Part shown: piece after piece, positions 16,866 to 25,568 of the stretch
Numbering within the stretch: position 1 is the stretch's first letter
Layout: every line of letters begins with the position of its first letter
Assembly: GCA_947499145.1 (NCBI GenBank)
Contig: CANMNB010000013.1
Coordinates: forward strand, 1-64,000
Length of the DNA: 64,000 nucleotides
Direction of reading: 5' to 3'
From: an uncultured Arachnia sp.
Lineage (GTDB): Bacteria; Actinomycetota; Actinomycetes; Propionibacteriales; Propionibacteriaceae
Made by a program: the position numbers and the translations under genes
The notes under the pieces: model-generated
The model's database searches: none
Seen by the model: only the letters and a program-made list of their open reading frames with translations
Told to the model about the DNA's origin: nothing

Positions 16866-17803
16866 GCGCCCCTGCCATCGAGAGCTCGGGGCTGACCAAG
16901 CGGTTCCGCTCCGGGCAGGTGGCCGTGGACGGCGTGGACCTCGCGGTCCCGCACGGCGCGGTCTACGGCTTCCTCGGCCCGAACGGGTCGGGGAAGACCA
17001 CCACCATCCGTATGCTCCTAGGGCTGGTCCGCCCGACGTCCGGCAGCGCCCGTCTGCTGGGGCAGGCCATGCCGAGTGAGACGCTGGAGGTGCTGCCCCG
17101 CGTGGGCGCCCTCGTGGAGGGGCCCGCCTTCCACCCGTACCTGAGCGGCCGCGCCAACCTCGTCAGGTTGGATGCCTGCGACGCCACCGCCGATCCCGCG
17201 ACGTCGAGGGCCCGCATCGGAGAGGCCCTGGAACGCGTGGGGCTGACCGCCGCCGCCAGGAAGCCGTACCGGCAGTACTCGCTCGGCATGAAGCAGCGTC
17301 TCGGGCTCGCCGCCGCCCTGCTCCGCCCGCGCGACCTGCTCGTGCTCGACGAGCCCACCAACGGTCTGGATCCCCAGGGCACCCGAGAGGTGCGACACCT
17401 GATCCGCGAACTCGCCTCCGAGGGGGCGACGGTGCTGGTCTCTTCGCACCTCCTCGCGGAGATCGAGCAGGTGTGCACCCACATCGGGATCATGAGCCAG
17501 GGCCGACTGTTGGCCCAGTCGGAGCGGGCCGCGCTGGTCGCCGACGACGACCCGACCCTCGTCGTCACCACTTCCGTCGACCACGCCTCCGCAGCGGCCG
17601 AGGTGCTGCGCGGCCTGGGACTCGCCGGGATCGGCGTCGAGGGCCCCGTGGTGCAGGCTCAGCTCGGCGCCGCGCCGCCGGCACGCGTCTCACGGGAGCT
17701 GGTGCACGCCGGGGTCGACGTCGTCGGCATGGACGTGCGCCGCCGCAGCCTCGAGCAGCTCTTCGTGGAACTGACCGGGGAGGGCTTCGATGTCGCGCGC
17801 TAG
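16862..17803 (+). CDS. ABC transporter ATP-binding protein
   Basis: 313 residues from GTG 16862. DrrA/CcmA-type: Walker A GPNGSGKTT, signature YSLGMKQRLGLAAALL, Walker B LLVLDEPTNGLD, H-loop SSHLLAE. A ~90-residue C-terminal extension follows the ATPase core, as in drug or lipid exporters with separate permeases. Partner is the permease at 17790, which starts 14 bp before this gene ends. Confidence 0.94.
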   Translation: MSAPAIESSGLTKRFRSGQVAVDGVDLAVPHGAVYGFLGPNGSGKTTTIRMLLGLVRPTSGSARLLGQAMPSETLEVLPRVGALVEGPAFHPYLSGRANLVRLDACDATADPATSRARIGEALERVGLTAAARKPYRQYSLGMKQRLGLAAALLRPRDLLVLDEPTNGLDPQGTREVRHLIRELASEGATVLVSSHLLAEIEQVCTHIGIMSQGRLLAQSERAALVADDDPTLVVTTSVDHASAAAEVLRGLGLAGIGVEGPVVQAQLGAAPPARVSRELVHAGVDVVGMDVRRRSLEQLFVELTGEGFDVAR

Positions 17804-18623
17804 GGGTTCCTTCGGCCGACTCCTCCGCAGCGAGCTGAGGTTGCTGTTCGGGCGCCGCCGCACCCTGGCCCTCCTCGCCGGCCTGGCGGCCGTGCCGCTG
17901 CTGCTCGCCGTCGTCCTCTTCATCGCCAGCAACAACGGCATGAGCGGGCAGGGACCGGGCTTCATCGACCGGGTCACCGGGAACGGCCTGTTCCTGGTCA
18001 TCGCCGCGCTGTTCATGGCCCTGCCCTTCCTGCTCCCACTGACCATCGGCATCACCGCAGGCGACGCCGTCGCGGGCGAGGCCCAGACGGGCACGCTCCG
18101 CTACGTCCTCACCGTCCCCGTGTCACGTACCCGCCTGCTGCTGGCCAAGGCCCTCGTCGCGCTCGCGTTCGCCCTCGCGGCGGTCCTGGTGATCACGGCG
18201 ATGGCGCTTGTGGCGGGCGGTGCGTTCTTCGGCTTCTCGGACATGACGCTGCTGTCGGGGACCACCGTCGGGCTCGGCGACGGCGTCGCCCGGATGCTCG
18301 GCGTGGCCGGCTACGTGGCGCTGTCGCTCACCGGGCTGGTCGCCGTCGGGCTCTTCTTCTCCACGCTGACGGAGGTTCCCGTCGGCGCCATGGCCGCGAC
18401 CACGGTGGTGGCCGTGGTGTCCTCGGTGCTGGACACACTCCCCCAGCTGGCGGCCATCCACCCGTACCTGCTGACCCACCACTGGTTCGACTTCGCTGAG
18501 TTCCTCAGGCTCGAGGTCGACTGGGGCGTGCTGGGGAGCGGTCTGCTGGTGCAGCTGGGCTGGGTGGCGGTCTTCGCGTCGCTGGCGTGGGGCAGGTTCC
18601 GAACGGCGGACGTCACGTCCTGA
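17790..18623 (+). CDS. ABC-2 type permease
   Basis: 277 residues with about six membrane helices (for example ~25-45, ~65-90, ~112-140, ~165-190, ~195-215, ~245-265). Arg-rich cytoplasmic start, then SGQGPGFIDRVTG loop. The motif GEAQTGTLRYVLTVPVSRTRLLLAK is the coupling region of ABC-2 permeases. Forms the exporter with the 16862 ATPase. Substrate unknown. Confidence 0.9.
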   Translation: MSRARGSFGRLLRSELRLLFGRRRTLALLAGLAAVPLLLAVVLFIASNNGMSGQGPGFIDRVTGNGLFLVIAALFMALPFLLPLTIGITAGDAVAGEAQTGTLRYVLTVPVSRTRLLLAKALVALAFALAAVLVITAMALVAGGAFFGFSDMTLLSGTTVGLGDGVARMLGVAGYVALSLTGLVAVGLFFSTLTEVPVGAMAATTVVAVVSSVLDTLPQLAAIHPYLLTHHWFDFAEFLRLEVDWGVLGSGLLVQLGWVAVFASLAWGRFRTADVTS

Positions 18624-18629
18624 CCAGAC

Positions 18630-20480
18630 TCAGCGGCCCCCGCGCAGACCGGTGAGCAGGTCCTCCCACTGCGTGCCCAGGTCGGCGCCGGGCGTCCAGA
18701 CACCCTCGGGGAGGCGGATCCCCCCGTCCTCGTCCACCGGGTAGGTGACCGGGTCGCCGAACTGGTTCAGCAGGACCAGGTACGGGTGGTCGAGGGCGTC
18801 GTATCCGCCGGACGGCCAGACATCTCCCGGGGTCGGAACGGCCTGCGAGATGGCCAGGACGAACTCGCCGGGCAGGTCGCGCTGGACCCATGCATCCTGC
18901 GCCGGATCGGACGGCAGACCGCACACGTACCCGCGGTAGAGGGAGCCGCGGTCGACGTCCATGATCGAGTTCAGACCGGCGACGGCGGCCGAGTTGTCGC
19001 AGACGTCCACCTCGTCGGTGAACGGCTCCGGGTTGGCCTCGCGCTGCGCCTGCCACAGGGGCAACAGGTCCTGCAGCAGGTCGGCGCCCCCCGTGCGCCC
19101 CTCCGGGCCGCCCACGAACTCACAGTTGACCGTCTCCGCCGCCACGATCCGCCGGGACCCGTCCGGGTAGTCGAACACCAGGTGGTACGTCAGCCCGCCC
19201 ATCTCCGTGCAGGCCTGGGCGTCGGCCGCCGGAAGACCATGGACGGCGTCGACCACCCTGTCGGTGTCCGTCGTGAGCGGCTCGGCGGGGCCGACCCCGA
19301 AACCATGGGCGCTGTCGCCGCAGAGCCAGACCCGGGACGCCCCCGCCGCCAGCTGATCCGTGGCGGGTAGGGGTTCGACCATGAGATAACCGGACTGGAG
19401 GTCCTCGCAGACGATCGGGGCCAGCGTGTCGCCGCGTTCCAAGGGCAGTGGCGGGAGTGATTGCGTCGGAGCCGGCTGCGGCCCCTCACCAGCGCCCTGG
19501 AGCTCGATGATCCTCGCTTCGAGCCCGGGGTCAATCGGTCCCCAGACTTGGCGCTGGGTGCCGTCGTCCCACCAGAAAGTGGCGTCGCCCTCCCGATGGA
19601 GGGAGATCGGGTCACCAGCGGGGGTCAGCAGCACCAGGTCGGGGAGCGGATACTCCTGGGTGGGCTCGGCCGTGGACAACTCCTCGCCGCTGCCGAGCGC
19701 CGCCAACAGGTCCGACGTCAGTCCCGGGTCAAGCTCCACCGGCGTCCCGTCAGCTCGGCATGTGATGGCGCGGGTCAGCGTGCCGATGTCGAGCGGCCGC
19801 AGGACCGAGGCGTACGAGGCGTCGCAGACCCCCGTGCCCGTGAACTCGAAGCCGTCGCGCTCCTCCGCCCAGAGTTCGCGCAGCTGGTCCACGTAGCCGG
19901 CGCCGTCGCCCCGGAAGACGTCGAACATGCTCGTCGCGTCACGGAGATCGCCACAGCCCGCAGTCTGCAGCGTGCGGTGTGAGCCGTCGGGGTACTCGAC
20001 GACGACGGTGTAGGCGAGGGAATTGGGCATGCAGGTGGTCACGCCCTCGTCCTTCTCGAGCGCATTGAAGGCTGCGACGGCATCGTGGGCGTGGGCGACG
20101 AGGGGGTCGGGATGGCCCACGAGTTCCAGTTCGGAGGCCGGATCCGCCGGTCCGCACAACCACACGCGGGAGGCGCCGTCGGGGAGGTCGTCGTCGACGA
20201 GGGGTTCGGCGCCGGTAACCGGATCGCGGCAGATGTCAGGGACCAGCTCCGTGACAGGCCCGGACTCGGGGCTGGGTGTGGCCAGGACCACCGGGGGCGG
20301 GGCGCTGAGCGTCTCGAGTGCGATCGGAGTCGCAATGGCGGCGGCGATCGCCAGGGCCCCGGCGGCGACGCCCGCCCGGCGCCTGCGGGCTCGGCTGCGG
20401 GCATTGTCAGCCCAACCCGTGGTGTCCGGGCGGGGAGGGACCGAGGCGCGGAGGGCGTCGGTCAGGTGGCGCTCGTTCAT
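18630..20480 (-). CDS. Membrane protein with duplicated external domain, partner of a SigE-family sigma factor
   Basis: 616 residues. Short cytoplasmic N-terminus (MNERHLTDALRASVPPRPDT), Arg cluster, one membrane helix (~38-56), then a large external part. That part holds two copies of one domain, each starting with a Cys-containing (I/V)C(R/E)D stretch and carrying GASRVWLCG (residues 102-110 and 380-388) and YPDGS(H/R)R. Several Cys may form disulfides. The gene overlaps the sigma gene by ATGA, so it may act as an anti-sigma or sensor, but no zinc anti-sigma motif (HxxxCxxC) is present. Confidence 0.75.
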   Translation of the reverse strand: MNERHLTDALRASVPPRPDTTGWADNARSRARRRRAGVAAGALAIAAAIATPIALETLSAPPPVVLATPSPESGPVTELVPDICRDPVTGAEPLVDDDLPDGASRVWLCGPADPASELELVGHPDPLVAHAHDAVAAFNALEKDEGVTTCMPNSLAYTVVVEYPDGSHRTLQTAGCGDLRDATSMFDVFRGDGAGYVDQLRELWAEERDGFEFTGTGVCDASYASVLRPLDIGTLTRAITCRADGTPVELDPGLTSDLLAALGSGEELSTAEPTQEYPLPDLVLLTPAGDPISLHREGDATFWWDDGTQRQVWGPIDPGLEARIIELQGAGEGPQPAPTQSLPPLPLERGDTLAPIVCEDLQSGYLMVEPLPATDQLAAGASRVWLCGDSAHGFGVGPAEPLTTDTDRVVDAVHGLPAADAQACTEMGGLTYHLVFDYPDGSRRIVAAETVNCEFVGGPEGRTGGADLLQDLLPLWQAQREANPEPFTDEVDVCDNSAAVAGLNSIMDVDRGSLYRGYVCGLPSDPAQDAWVQRDLPGEFVLAISQAVPTPGDVWPSGGYDALDHPYLVLLNQFGDPVTYPVDEDGGIRLPEGVWTPGADLGTQWEDLLTGLRGGR

Positions 20481-20986
20481 GAGGGGTCCTCCGAGTTGAG
20501 CTGGGGCGAGGTGCGCAGCGCGGCGAGGCCGCGGCTGACGTGGGACGTGACGGTGCCCTCAGGGATGCCCAGGAGTTGGGCGACCTCTCGGGTGGAGCGG
20601 TCCTCGAAGTAGCGCAGGACCAGCACGGTCCGCTGGAGGCGGGGAAGGGCAGCGAGGGCGCGCCTCACGTCGGTCTCCGAGGCAGGGTCCTGGTCGGGTG
20701 ACGGCAGGTCGGGCGGGCTGTCGGAGGGCACCTCCGAGCGCCACTGCAGCCGGCGCCACCACGACACGAACGTGCGGTACATCGTCGTGCGGACGTAGGC
20801 CTCGAAGTGCCGGTCGTTGTCGAAGGCGGCGTAGCGGCTATAGGTCTTGGACAGCGCCGTCTGGACCAGGTCCTCGGCGTGCTGGGCATCGTTGGTCAGC
20901 AACCACGCTGCGGCCCACAACTCGCCGCCACGGGCCGCGACGTAGTCGTCGAAGCCACCGGCTCTGGCCTCGACCGCATGCTCCAT
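20477..20986 (-). CDS. SigE-family ECF RNA polymerase sigma factor
   Basis: 169 residues from ATG 20986, with GGAGG five bases upstream; an earlier ATG at 20998 has its G-tract too close. Region 2: FDDYVAARGGELWAAAWLLTNDAQHAEDLVQTALSKTYSRY; region 4: ALAALPRLQRTVLVLRYFEDRSTREVAQLLGIPEGTVTSHVSRGLAALR. This matches the SigE-family (group ECF41-unrelated, SigE/SACE-like) actinobacterial sigma factors that pair with a membrane protein encoded just downstream, here by ATGA overlap. Confidence 0.88.
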   Translation of the reverse strand: MEHAVEARAGGFDDYVAARGGELWAAAWLLTNDAQHAEDLVQTALSKTYSRYAAFDNDRHFEAYVRTTMYRTFVSWWRRLQWRSEVPSDSPPDLPSPDQDPASETDVRRALAALPRLQRTVLVLRYFEDRSTREVAQLLGIPEGTVTSHVSRGLAALRTSPQLNSEDPS

Positions 20987-21090
20987 CACTGCCTCCATGC
21001 CCCCTATACGCGCTGGGTGGCGGGTTTCGCTGCACCCGGGGAGCAGCAAATCACGGAGGGATGGGGTGTTCGGGGATTTCCCCCGAAGCG

Positions 21091-21636
21091 TCAGGCAGCG
21101 ACCTCGCGCTGTCCCCGTGCACTGGACAGCTTTGCTGACGTCGCAGCGAGTTCGGCGATCTTCGCCTCGTCCGCGGTGACTTCTCCGGTGTGAGTGAGGT
21201 CGGCCTCGAACTGGAGGCCGACCGAACCGACCACATCGGCCTTGACGTTGGCCAGCAGTTGGGCCAGCGCCGTGGTGGCGCGGGCTCCACCGCCGAAGCC
21301 ATACCCGACAAGGCCCATCGGCTTGCCCTCCCACTCGGCGTAGAGGTAGTCGATCGCGTTCTTCAGTGGTGCCGGGAAGAACCCGTTGTACTCGGGGGTC
21401 ACCACGACAATCACGTCTGCGTCGTCGATGGCGGCCTTCCAGGCCAGCGTGTGGGGCTGCGTGTAGATCCCCGAACCGGGCACGGCATCCTCGTCAAGGA
21501 ACGGCAGGTCGATCTCCGCCAGGTCGAGCACCGTCAGATCCCAGTCGGGTTCGAGCTGGGACGCCACCCAGGAGCCGACGCGACCGCCGATGCGTTGCGG
21601 CCGGGTGGAGGAGACGACGACCGAGAGCTTGTTCAC
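21091..21636 (-). CDS. NADPH-dependent FMN reductase / flavodoxin-like oxidoreductase
   Basis: 181 residues. Flavodoxin fold with FMN-phosphate loop SSTRPQRIGGRVGSWV at residues 9-24 and the family motif TPEYNGFFPAPLKNAIDYL. Reduces flavin or quinone with NAD(P)H in the cytoplasm. No operon partner: 104 bp from the sigma gene and 31 bp from the DUF1206 gene on the same strand, which may be read first. Confidence 0.9.
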   Translation of the reverse strand: MNKLSVVVSSTRPQRIGGRVGSWVASQLEPDWDLTVLDLAEIDLPFLDEDAVPGSGIYTQPHTLAWKAAIDDADVIVVVTPEYNGFFPAPLKNAIDYLYAEWEGKPMGLVGYGFGGGARATTALAQLLANVKADVVGSVGLQFEADLTHTGEVTADEAKIAELAATSAKLSSARGQREVAA

Positions 21637-21667
21637 ACTTCCAGCATGCCAGCAAGAGGTTGAGATT

Positions 21668-22483
21668 TCAATTAGCCTTCGTGTTCAACCACGCCATCCT
21701 GGCCTTGGCGAGGCAGAAGAACCCGTAGAGGATGAGACCGATGGCGATGGCGAACAGCAGCGGCTGCCCGTAGGGCAGCTCGACGAGCGACTTGAGCGCG
21801 CCGTCGAGCCCACCGGTGTCCGAGGCGTCGCGCGTGAAGACCGCCACCACGAAGAGGATCCCGACAACGGCGACCGCCACACCTTTCGCGATGTACCCGC
21901 TGACTCCCAACCAGGTGAAGATCGTGCGGAACTTCGGAGGCATCCTGACATCCTCGAGGAACTTCTTGGTCGCGCCGCGGTAGATCATGGCGACGCCGAT
22001 GGCCAGGATGACCAGGCCCGCCAGCACCAGCAGGGCCGAGCCCCACCACGACTGGAGCAGCTGGGAGCTGAGTGACTCCGTGGTCTCCTCACCGTCCGAG
22101 GTCCCCCCGGTGGCATAGGTGAGTGCGCCCGCACCGACGACGGCGTACATGAGCGCTCGTCCAGCGTTCTTGGCGGCATCGCTCTTGTCGTGTCGCGACT
22201 CCCCGATCGCCAGGACCACCGAGTAGATCGCGAGGCCGAGGAGCGCGAAACCGACGAACCACAGCGCGATGTTCCCGAGTGGGTGCGCGTCGATCGCCCG
22301 CATGGCGCCCGACTGGTCCGCCGATCCTCCGCCACCCTCCGCGATCCCGATGGCGATGGCCCCGATGATCGCGTGCACGATGCCGTTCACCACGTGCCCC
22401 ACCGCGGCCACCCCGGCCGCCGCGGGGTGCTCCTCGACAAACTTGGCCCCGTCGCGAACCTCACCCACAACCTCGTCCGTCAT
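21668..22483 (-). CDS. DUF1206 membrane protein
   Basis: 271 residues with six predicted helices arranged as three repeats of a helix pair; each pair carries the Gly-rich pattern seen in DUF1206 (AAVGHVVNGIVHAIIGAIAI, NAGRALMYAVVGAGAL, GVSGYIAKGVAVAVVGILFV). Inner membrane; function unknown. Divergent from the aldo/keto reductase gene. Confidence 0.86.
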   Translation of the reverse strand: MTDEVVGEVRDGAKFVEEHPAAAGVAAVGHVVNGIVHAIIGAIAIGIAEGGGGSADQSGAMRAIDAHPLGNIALWFVGFALLGLAIYSVVLAIGESRHDKSDAAKNAGRALMYAVVGAGALTYATGGTSDGEETTESLSSQLLQSWWGSALLVLAGLVILAIGVAMIYRGATKKFLEDVRMPPKFRTIFTWLGVSGYIAKGVAVAVVGILFVVAVFTRDASDTGGLDGALKSLVELPYGQPLLFAIAIGLILYGFFCLAKARMAWLNTKAN

Positions 22484-22587
22484 GGCGACATCGTAAGGCG
22501 CGAGAGCCGCCCGCGTGCTCGCTGCCGTCAGCGGACCTGTCCGCCCTCTAGAGTGTCCGTGCCCCTCGACACCTGCCTGGAGGAACG

Positions 22588-23466
22588 ATGGCCACCGTGC
22601 CCACCACCCCCGTCACGCTCGGCGCCTCGCGGTTGGGCGAGCGCCCCGACGGCGAGGCTCTGGCCGACGCCCTGCTCGACTCCCGGTTGGGTCACGTGGA
22701 CACCAGCAACAACTACGCCGGTGGGCGCAGCGAAGCGCTCCTGGGAGACGCCATTCGGCGGGCCGGCGGCCTGCCGGAGGGGAAGCTGGTCTATTCCAAG
22801 GCCGATCGGGACATGACCACCGGCGCCTTCGACGGCGACCGCGTCCGGCGTTCGCTCGAGGAGTCACTGCAACGGTTGGGACTCGACCACCTTCCGATCT
22901 ACCAGTTCCACGACCCGTTCACGATCTCCTGCGACGAGGCGATGGCCGACGGCGGTCCCGTCGAGGCGTTGCTCGAGTTCCGCGACCAGGGCGTCATCGG
23001 GGCGATCGGCATCACGCTGGGACCGGTGTCCCAGGTTGCCGAGTACGTCGAGACCGGTGTCTTCGACGTCGCTCTCAGCCACAACCGCTACACGCTCGTG
23101 GACCGGCAGGCCGAGCCGCTCTATGCCCGGGCGAAGCAGCTCGGCATGCAGGTGTTCAACGCCGCACCCTTCGGCGGCGGAACGCTGGCCAACGGCCAGG
23201 AGTCCTACGGTTACCGGGAGATGCCGGCAGCGTTTGCTGCCCACCTAAGCCGGGTGCGGGATCTGGCCCGGGACATGGACGTCGACCTCGCGGCCGCGGC
23301 CCTGCAGTTCTCGATGCGGAGCCCGCTCGTCGACACCACCGTCGTGGGCATCCCGTCGCTTGAGCGACTGCGCGCACTCGAGGACCTGATGGCCCCCGGG
23401 GTGCCGGCCGAGTTCTTCGCAGCGGTCGAGGACTTGGGCGCACCTCCCAGCAGCGGTCAGGACTGA
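22588..23466 (+). CDS. Aldo/keto reductase
   Basis: 292 residues. TIM barrel with the catalytic tetrad visible: Asp in HVDTSNNY, Tyr in the same motif, Lys in LVYSKADRD, His in IYQFHDPF. Closest in look to the D-threo-aldose/L-fucose dehydrogenase branch (ALLGDAIRRAGG, GIPSLERLRALEDLM). ATG 22588 follows GGAGGAACG; a -10 TAGAGT lies at 22551-22556. Confidence 0.9.
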   Translation: MATVPTTPVTLGASRLGERPDGEALADALLDSRLGHVDTSNNYAGGRSEALLGDAIRRAGGLPEGKLVYSKADRDMTTGAFDGDRVRRSLEESLQRLGLDHLPIYQFHDPFTISCDEAMADGGPVEALLEFRDQGVIGAIGITLGPVSQVAEYVETGVFDVALSHNRYTLVDRQAEPLYARAKQLGMQVFNAAPFGGGTLANGQESYGYREMPAAFAAHLSRVRDLARDMDVDLAAAALQFSMRSPLVDTTVVGIPSLERLRALEDLMAPGVPAEFFAAVEDLGAPPSSGQD

Positions 23467-23490
23467 TTGAGACCAATTCCGCCCCACCCA

Positions 23491-23520
23491 TTGACATAAC
23501 CGGCGGCAGGTCTCTAGTGT
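23491..23520 (+). promoter_or_regulatory. Consensus promoter of the leader peptide/ABC exporter operon
   Basis: TTGACA (23491-23496) and TAGTGT (23515-23520), 18 bp apart, form the best -35/-10 pair I saw in the window. Transcription would start near 23527, giving a ~185-nt 5' UTR before the exporter gene. Confidence 0.7.
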
Positions 23521-23537
23521 TTGCCTGTCGTCGACCT

Positions 23538-23712
23538 TGGAGGAGGTGTCCGCAGATGTTGATCAACCACTCTGCCGCCCCTGGTCGGCCGCGCGCGTTC
23601 GTCCGCTGACCAGCACCGCGCCCGGGCCCTGTCGCCCATCCTGACGCCCCATCGCGTCCCCACTCCCACGTTTGCCTGCGTTTTCCGACGCTGTCCGTCA
23701 GGACCTCCTCCA
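23538..23712 (+). promoter_or_regulatory. Candidate ribosome-controlled attenuator in the exporter 5' UTR
   Basis: TGGAGGAGGT (23538-23547), containing the leader ribosome site, is exactly complementary to ACCTCCTCCA (23703-23712), which touches the exporter ATG. Next to it CCTGACG (23640-23646) pairs with CGTCAGG (23696-23702). Together the arms could fold the whole UTR and hide both start sites. The exporter gene has no Shine-Dalgarno of its own, only this anti-SD-like sequence, so its translation must depend on the leader region. Confidence 0.55.
23556..23609 (+). CDS. 17-residue leader peptide upstream of the ABC exporter
   Basis: ATG 23556 to TGA 23607-23609, encoding MLINHSAAPGRPRAFVR. 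It has the strongest ribosome site nearby (GGAGGAGG, 23539-23546, 9 bases before the ATG) and lies ~30 nt after the predicted start of transcription. Residues 11-13, Arg-Pro-Arg, fit the +X+ pattern at which macrolides arrest ribosomes (as in ErmDL). The frame is the same as the exporter's, with only this TGA between. Interpreted as a regulatory uORF; no direct proof. Confidence 0.6.
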   Translation: MLINHSAAPGRPRAFVR

Positions 23713-25568
23713 TGCATGCACCTGCCCGCGGGCGTTTCGACTTCCCGCCCGCGATCCCCCACGACTCACGCCCCGACGTGCGCTCTCCCAGCCGGTTCCT
23801 GTTCTGGCTGATCCGCTCCTACGGGTGGGTCGTCCCCGCGATGACCCTGGCCGCCTCTTCGTGGCTCGTCCCGGCCGCCCTCACGCCTTGGCTGCTGGGC
23901 CGCGCCATCGACGCCGGTGTGTCGCGCGCCGACACCTCGGCCGCCCTGGCCTGGGTGGGTCTGCTGCTCGTCGTGATCGCCGTCGGGGTGGTCGGCGGCA
24001 TCTGGTTCCACACCTTCGCCGTGCGAATGTGGCTCCTCGGCATCTACGGGATCCAGCGTCGCGTGTCCCGCCACGCCGTCCACCTCGGCCACGTCCTGAA
24101 CCGCCGCGTCCCGACCGGCGAGGTGCTCAGCGTCTCGTCGTCGGACAGCGACCAGTTCGGCGCGACCATCGAGTCGTTCGGCCACGTCATCGCGGCGGCC
24201 ATGAGCTTTATCCTGGCCTCCGCGCTGATGCTCACGACCTCCCCCCTGTTGGGCGCCGTGGTCCTCATCGCGACTCCCGTGCTGCTCCTGGCGTCGACGC
24301 CGGTGCTGCGCCCGCTGACCCGGGCACAGTCCGCGGAGCGAACCGAGAGCTCCTCGCTCACGTCACTGGCCAGCGACATCGCGACGGGACTGCGGATCCT
24401 CCGCGGCGTCGGCGGCGAGCGGACGTTCGCGCGCAACTACGAGCGCCAGTCGCAGAAGGTCCGTGCGCTCGGCGTCCGGCTGGGCACGTGGCAGGCCGTG
24501 GTCGAGGCCACGAGCATCCTGCTGTCGGGTCTGCTGCTCGTGACGCTGGTCTACCTCGGTTCAATGCGGCTCCTCGAAGACAGCTTGAGCGTTGGCGAGC
24601 TGATCAGCTTCTTCGGGTACGCGGTGTTCCTGACGTCTCCCATGCAGACCTTCTTCGACTTCGCCCAGAAGTGGGTCCAGGGGCTCGTCGCTGCGCAGAA
24701 GACGCTGGCCTTCCTGGGGGCTGAGGTCCCGTGGCGCGAGAGTGACCGGAAGCTCGCGTCGAACGCCGTGCTTCGGGACGACCTGTCGGGCGTGAGTGTC
24801 CATCCCGGGCGCATGCTGGGCGTGGTCTCCGCGGACCCGGACTCGTCGGCGGCCCTGGCGGACCGGCTGGGGCGCTACCTGCCGGAGGGCTCGCCCGAGG
24901 AGGTCGACGACGCTGAGTTGCGTGGCCGCGCCCGCCGCCTCGCCCGTCGCGAGCGCCTGGCCGCCCGCGCCCGACAGGCACGGGAGGATGCCGAGCTGGC
25001 TGCCCGGCCCTGGGGCGTGACGGCCGACGGTGTGGACTACTCGGTCCTCGACATCGCGGACCTGCGACGTCGCGTGGTCGTCTCGCACACCGGAGCCCTG
25101 CTGTTCGCCGGGACTCTGCAGAGCGCCATCGACCCCTGGGGGACGCACAGTCGCCAGGAGGCGGAGCGTGCTCTCGAGGTGGCCTCGGCCGAGGACATCT
25201 ACGCGTCCCTGCCGGGTGGCTGGCAGGGACGAATCGACGAGAAGGGCAGGGGCCTCTCCGGCGGTCAGCGGCAGCGGGTCGTCCTGGCGCGGGCGCTGCT
25301 CCGCGACCCCGAGGTGCTCGTCCTCGTCGAGCCGACGTCCGCTGTCGACGCCCACACCGAGGCACGGATCGCCGAGCGCCTCGCCGCGCATCGCCGGCGA
25401 CGCACCACGGTCGTCATCACCGCGTCGCCGCTGCTGCTGCGGCGCTGCGACGAGATCAGCGTGCTGGTCGACGGACGAGAGGTCGTCCGCGGCACGCACG
25501 ACGACTTGCATGACCATCCTGACTACCGCCGCATCATCGCGCGCGGGATGGAGGACTCCCATGAGTGA
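23712..25568 (+). CDS. ABC exporter half-transporter with degenerate ATPase site (subunit 1)
   Basis: 618 residues. Six-helix exporter domain (~30-320), then an ATPase domain in which Walker A is lost (GVVSADPDSSAALAD, no GKS/T), the Walker B Asp is Val (LVLVEPTSAVD) and the H-loop His is missing (TASPLLL), while the signature LSGGQRQR is perfect. That is the mirror image of the second subunit, so the two form a heterodimer with one working ATP site. Start ATG 23712 has no ribosome site (see attenuator). Overlaps the partner by 8 bp. Probably multidrug export. Confidence 0.9.
   Translation: MHAPARGRFDFPPAIPHDSRPDVRSPSRFLFWLIRSYGWVVPAMTLAASSWLVPAALTPWLLGRAIDAGVSRADTSAALAWVGLLLVVIAVGVVGGIWFHTFAVRMWLLGIYGIQRRVSRHAVHLGHVLNRRVPTGEVLSVSSSDSDQFGATIESFGHVIAAAMSFILASALMLTTSPLLGAVVLIATPVLLLASTPVLRPLTRAQSAERTESSSLTSLASDIATGLRILRGVGGERTFARNYERQSQKVRALGVRLGTWQAVVEATSILLSGLLLVTLVYLGSMRLLEDSLSVGELISFFGYAVFLTSPMQTFFDFAQKWVQGLVAAQKTLAFLGAEVPWRESDRKLASNAVLRDDLSGVSVHPGRMLGVVSADPDSSAALADRLGRYLPEGSPEEVDDAELRGRARRLARRERLAARARQAREDAELAARPWGVTADGVDYSVLDIADLRRRVVVSHTGALLFAGTLQSAIDPWGTHSRQEAERALEVASAEDIYASLPGGWQGRIDEKGRGLSGGQRQRVVLARALLRDPEVLVLVEPTSAVDAHTEARIAERLAAHRRRRTTVVITASPLLLRRCDEISVLVDGREVVRGTHDDLHDHPDYRRIIARGMEDSHE

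Noticed and set aside
23607-23711. Read-through of the leader TGA giving a longer exporter
   Set aside because: The frame is open, but the added sequence is not protein-like and nothing indicates recoding; kept only as a remark.
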